NCBI GenBank assembly: GCA_050011895.1
Contig: JBEKIF010000032.1
Coordinates: forward strand, 1-50,514
Origin: DATBGO01 sp050011895
Lineage (GTDB): Bacteria > Actinomycetota > Actinomycetes > Streptosporangiales > Streptosporangiaceae
Reading direction: 5' to 3'
DNA length: 50,514 bases
Shown: positions 48,927 to 50,514 of the stretch, piece by piece
How positions within the stretch are numbered: position 1 is the first letter of the stretch
Layout of the letters: each line of letters opens with the position of its first letter
Position numbers and translations under genes: made by a program
Notes under the pieces: model-generated
Database searches by the model: none
The model's input: the letters and a program-made list of their open reading frames with translations, nothing else
Told to the model about the DNA's origin: nothing

Positions 48927-50514
48927 TCACTCGGCCCTGAGCACGATCGCGGCGGGGGTACGGGCTGCGGCGCGGCCGGGCAGCGCGGCGACAAGGTTGG
49001 CCAGCGCCAGCGCGGCGACGGCGGCCAGGGCGATGGAGCCCGCCGGGACGACGGGGTCCGGCACGGCGGACAGTTCGTGCGCGAAGGCCAGCCACAGCCA
49101 GCGCCCGGCGGCGATGCCCGCCGGCACGCCGACCACCAGGCCGATCACCGCGATCGTGGTGGACTGCCAGGCCACGGCGGCGGCGAGCTGGCCCCGGGTG
49201 AAGCCGAGCGTCTTCAGCAGCGCGAAGTCGCGGCGGCGGCGCCGGACCGACGCGATCAGCGTCAGGCCGAGCCCGGCGACCGCGCCCGCGGCCAGGCCGC
49301 CCGCCAGGATGGCGGGCATCGCGCCCATGCTCTTGTAGTTCACGATCTCGGCCGGCCGCTGCACCGGCAGCAGCGAGATCGCGTTCAGGTAGTCCCCGGT
49401 GTCGCCGATCACCGCCTGCGCCACTGGCGAGCGGCTGTCGGCATTGAGCTGCCGGGTGATCTGCTGCAGTGAGCGCAACCCCGCCGCGGGGCTGACGCCG
49501 GGCCGCAGCCGGATGAACATCGCGTTGGGCCCGCTGATCGGGCCGTATTCGGTCAGGTCTCTGGGTGGCACCGCCTGGGTGGAGATGATCGCGCCGGTGC
49601 TCAGCGACGCGTGCACACCGATGACGTCGCCGATCGTGGGGAGCGCGGCGGTGCCGACGATCCGCAGTCGCACCGGCGGGACGAGCTGTCCCTCGGACAC
49701 CGTCACTGTGTCGCCCACCCGCTTGTGCAGCGCGGCCAGGGTCGCGGGCCCGAGCACGACCTGGCCAGGCCCGGTCAGCGTGCCGCCGGTCAGCAGGCTC
49801 GGCTTGATCGCCGCACGCGCGGGGGCGGCCATGGCCGGCACCGTCTGCCCGTCAATCTGGACCGTCGCAAAGTAGACCCCGGTGGTGGCGGCGACGTCCG
49901 GGTCGTGGGCCAGCAGCGGGTCGGCCCACCGCAGCGGCACCGACCCGTAGCCGTCCACCGAGTACAGCGCGTAGCTGAAGTTCCAGCCGTACAGGGACGG
50001 GTGCGAGATCAGCGTGCTCAGGCTGGCCCCGAACGTCAGCGTGGCGACGCCGACCAGCATGGCCAGCACCGTCCCCGCGATGACCGACCGGACGGGGACG
50101 GCGGTCCGGCCGCGGCCAGGCTCCAGCGCGAACCGCAGGCCCGCGCCGCCCGAGGCCGGCAGCCCAGCGGCCAGCGCCGCGGTGACCACGCCCGAACCGC
50201 CGCCGCCCGCCGCTGCGCGCCGTGCCGTGCGATGCGGGGCAAGACGGTAGGCGACGGCCGCCGCTACCAGGCCGAGGACAAGGGCCAGGGCCAGCACACC
50301 CAGGCCGAGCACCGTCCAGTCGGCGTCGATGCCTGGCGCCGGTTCCACCGTGGCGACCGGCCCGAACAGGGTCAGCGGCGACAGCGCGACGGCGACCGCC
50401 GCCGCGAGCAGCGCCCCGCCCACGGCCGCGGCAGTGACGCCGAGCAGCCCGTCGGCCATCGTTGCCGCCGGGGCAGCGCCCAGCGCCCGCAGCACGCCGG
50501 TCTCCCCGGCGGCC
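48927..50514 (-). CDS. FtsX/MacB-type ABC transporter permease, copy 3 (N-terminus beyond right edge)
   Basis: C-terminal 528 residues of a permease, open to the window edge. The paralogue of the gene at 46337-48916: shared segments include QRPAEIVNYKSMGAMPA, SVRRRRRDFALLKTLGFTR and the terminal PAAIVLRAE. It shows a central helix block, an external domain and three C-terminal helices. It is first in a leftward operon with copy 2 and the kinase. An ATPase gene may lie beyond the edge. Confidence 0.88.
   Translation of the reverse strand, partial: AAGETGVLRALGAAPAATMADGLLGVTAAAVGGALLAAAVAVALSPLTLFGPVATVEPAPGIDADWTVLGLGVLALALVLGLVAAAVAYRLAPHRTARRAAAGGGGSGVVTAALAAGLPASGGAGLRFALEPGRGRTAVPVRSVIAGTVLAMLVGVATLTFGASLSTLISHPSLYGWNFSYALYSVDGYGSVPLRWADPLLAHDPDVAATTGVYFATVQIDGQTVPAMAAPARAAIKPSLLTGGTLTGPGQVVLGPATLAALHKRVGDTVTVSEGQLVPPVRLRIVGTAALPTIGDVIGVHASLSTGAIISTQAVPPRDLTEYGPISGPNAMFIRLRPGVSPAAGLRSLQQITRQLNADSRSPVAQAVIGDTGDYLNAISLLPVQRPAEIVNYKSMGAMPAILAGGLAAGAVAGLGLTLIASVRRRRRDFALLKTLGFTRGQLAAAVAWQSTTIAVIGLVVGVPAGIAAGRWLWLAFAHELSAVPDPVVPAGSIALAAVAALALANLVAALPGRAAARTPAAIVLRAE

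Overview
The window is high-GC DNA from an actinomycete. Two conserved blocks support this. One is helicase / bldG / partner anti-sigma gene / H+-pyrophosphatase, arranged as in Streptomyces. The other is nth / NUDIX / marP / epoxide hydrolase / holin-like membrane gene, arranged as around Mycobacterium tuberculosis Rv3669-Rv3674c. GTG/TTG starts and 4-bp ATGA or GTGA overlaps are common. I cannot name the genus. No rRNA, tRNA, CRISPR, integrase or insertion sequence was seen.

Region 1 (1-15145) is a high-affinity group 1h (actinobacterial, Hhy) [NiFe]-hydrogenase locus in two divergent halves around a roughly 450-bp control region. Rightward: small subunit hhyS, large subunit hhyL, a NifU/Rieske-like electron carrier (hhyE), then DUF5947, DUF6084, a 525-residue unknown, a 34-residue membrane peptide and an 86-residue small protein. 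Leftward: an XRE-type regulator, a cytosolic YceI-like protein, two GmhA-like SIS proteins flanking a second HypC-like protein, the maturation protease, and hypC-hypD-hypE-hypA-hypB (hypB runs off the left edge). hypF is not in the window. Together these build a hydrogenase that would feed electrons from trace H2 to the respiratory chain. The accessory genes of unknown role are the most interesting part. The two SIS proteins appear to have lost different active-site residues, which suggests a heteromeric enzyme.

Region 2 (15285-26812) holds a polytopic glycosyltransferase-like membrane protein, a ComF-like phosphoribosyltransferase, the nth-NUDIX-marP operon, convergent DUF309 / epoxide hydrolase / holin-like genes, a HAD-IB phosphatase and a DUF1998 helicase.

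Region 3 (26962-34719) holds bldG with its partner anti-sigma gene, a K+-independent H+-pyrophosphatase, a SixA-like phosphatase, serB, a small conserved protein, a queA homologue and an SDR oxidoreductase.

Region 4 (34842-50514) is signalling and transport: a GAF histidine kinase/NarL regulator pair, an ABC ATPase, a TauE/SafE permease with a histidine-rich repeat loop, an HD hydrolase, and three large FtsX/MacB-type permeases interleaved with a LuxR-type regulator, a stand-alone receiver and a membrane histidine kinase. The last permease is cut by the right edge.

A recurring feature is short tandem repeats. Units of 6, 15 or 18 bp lie in frame inside at least six genes, and other units lie between genes.
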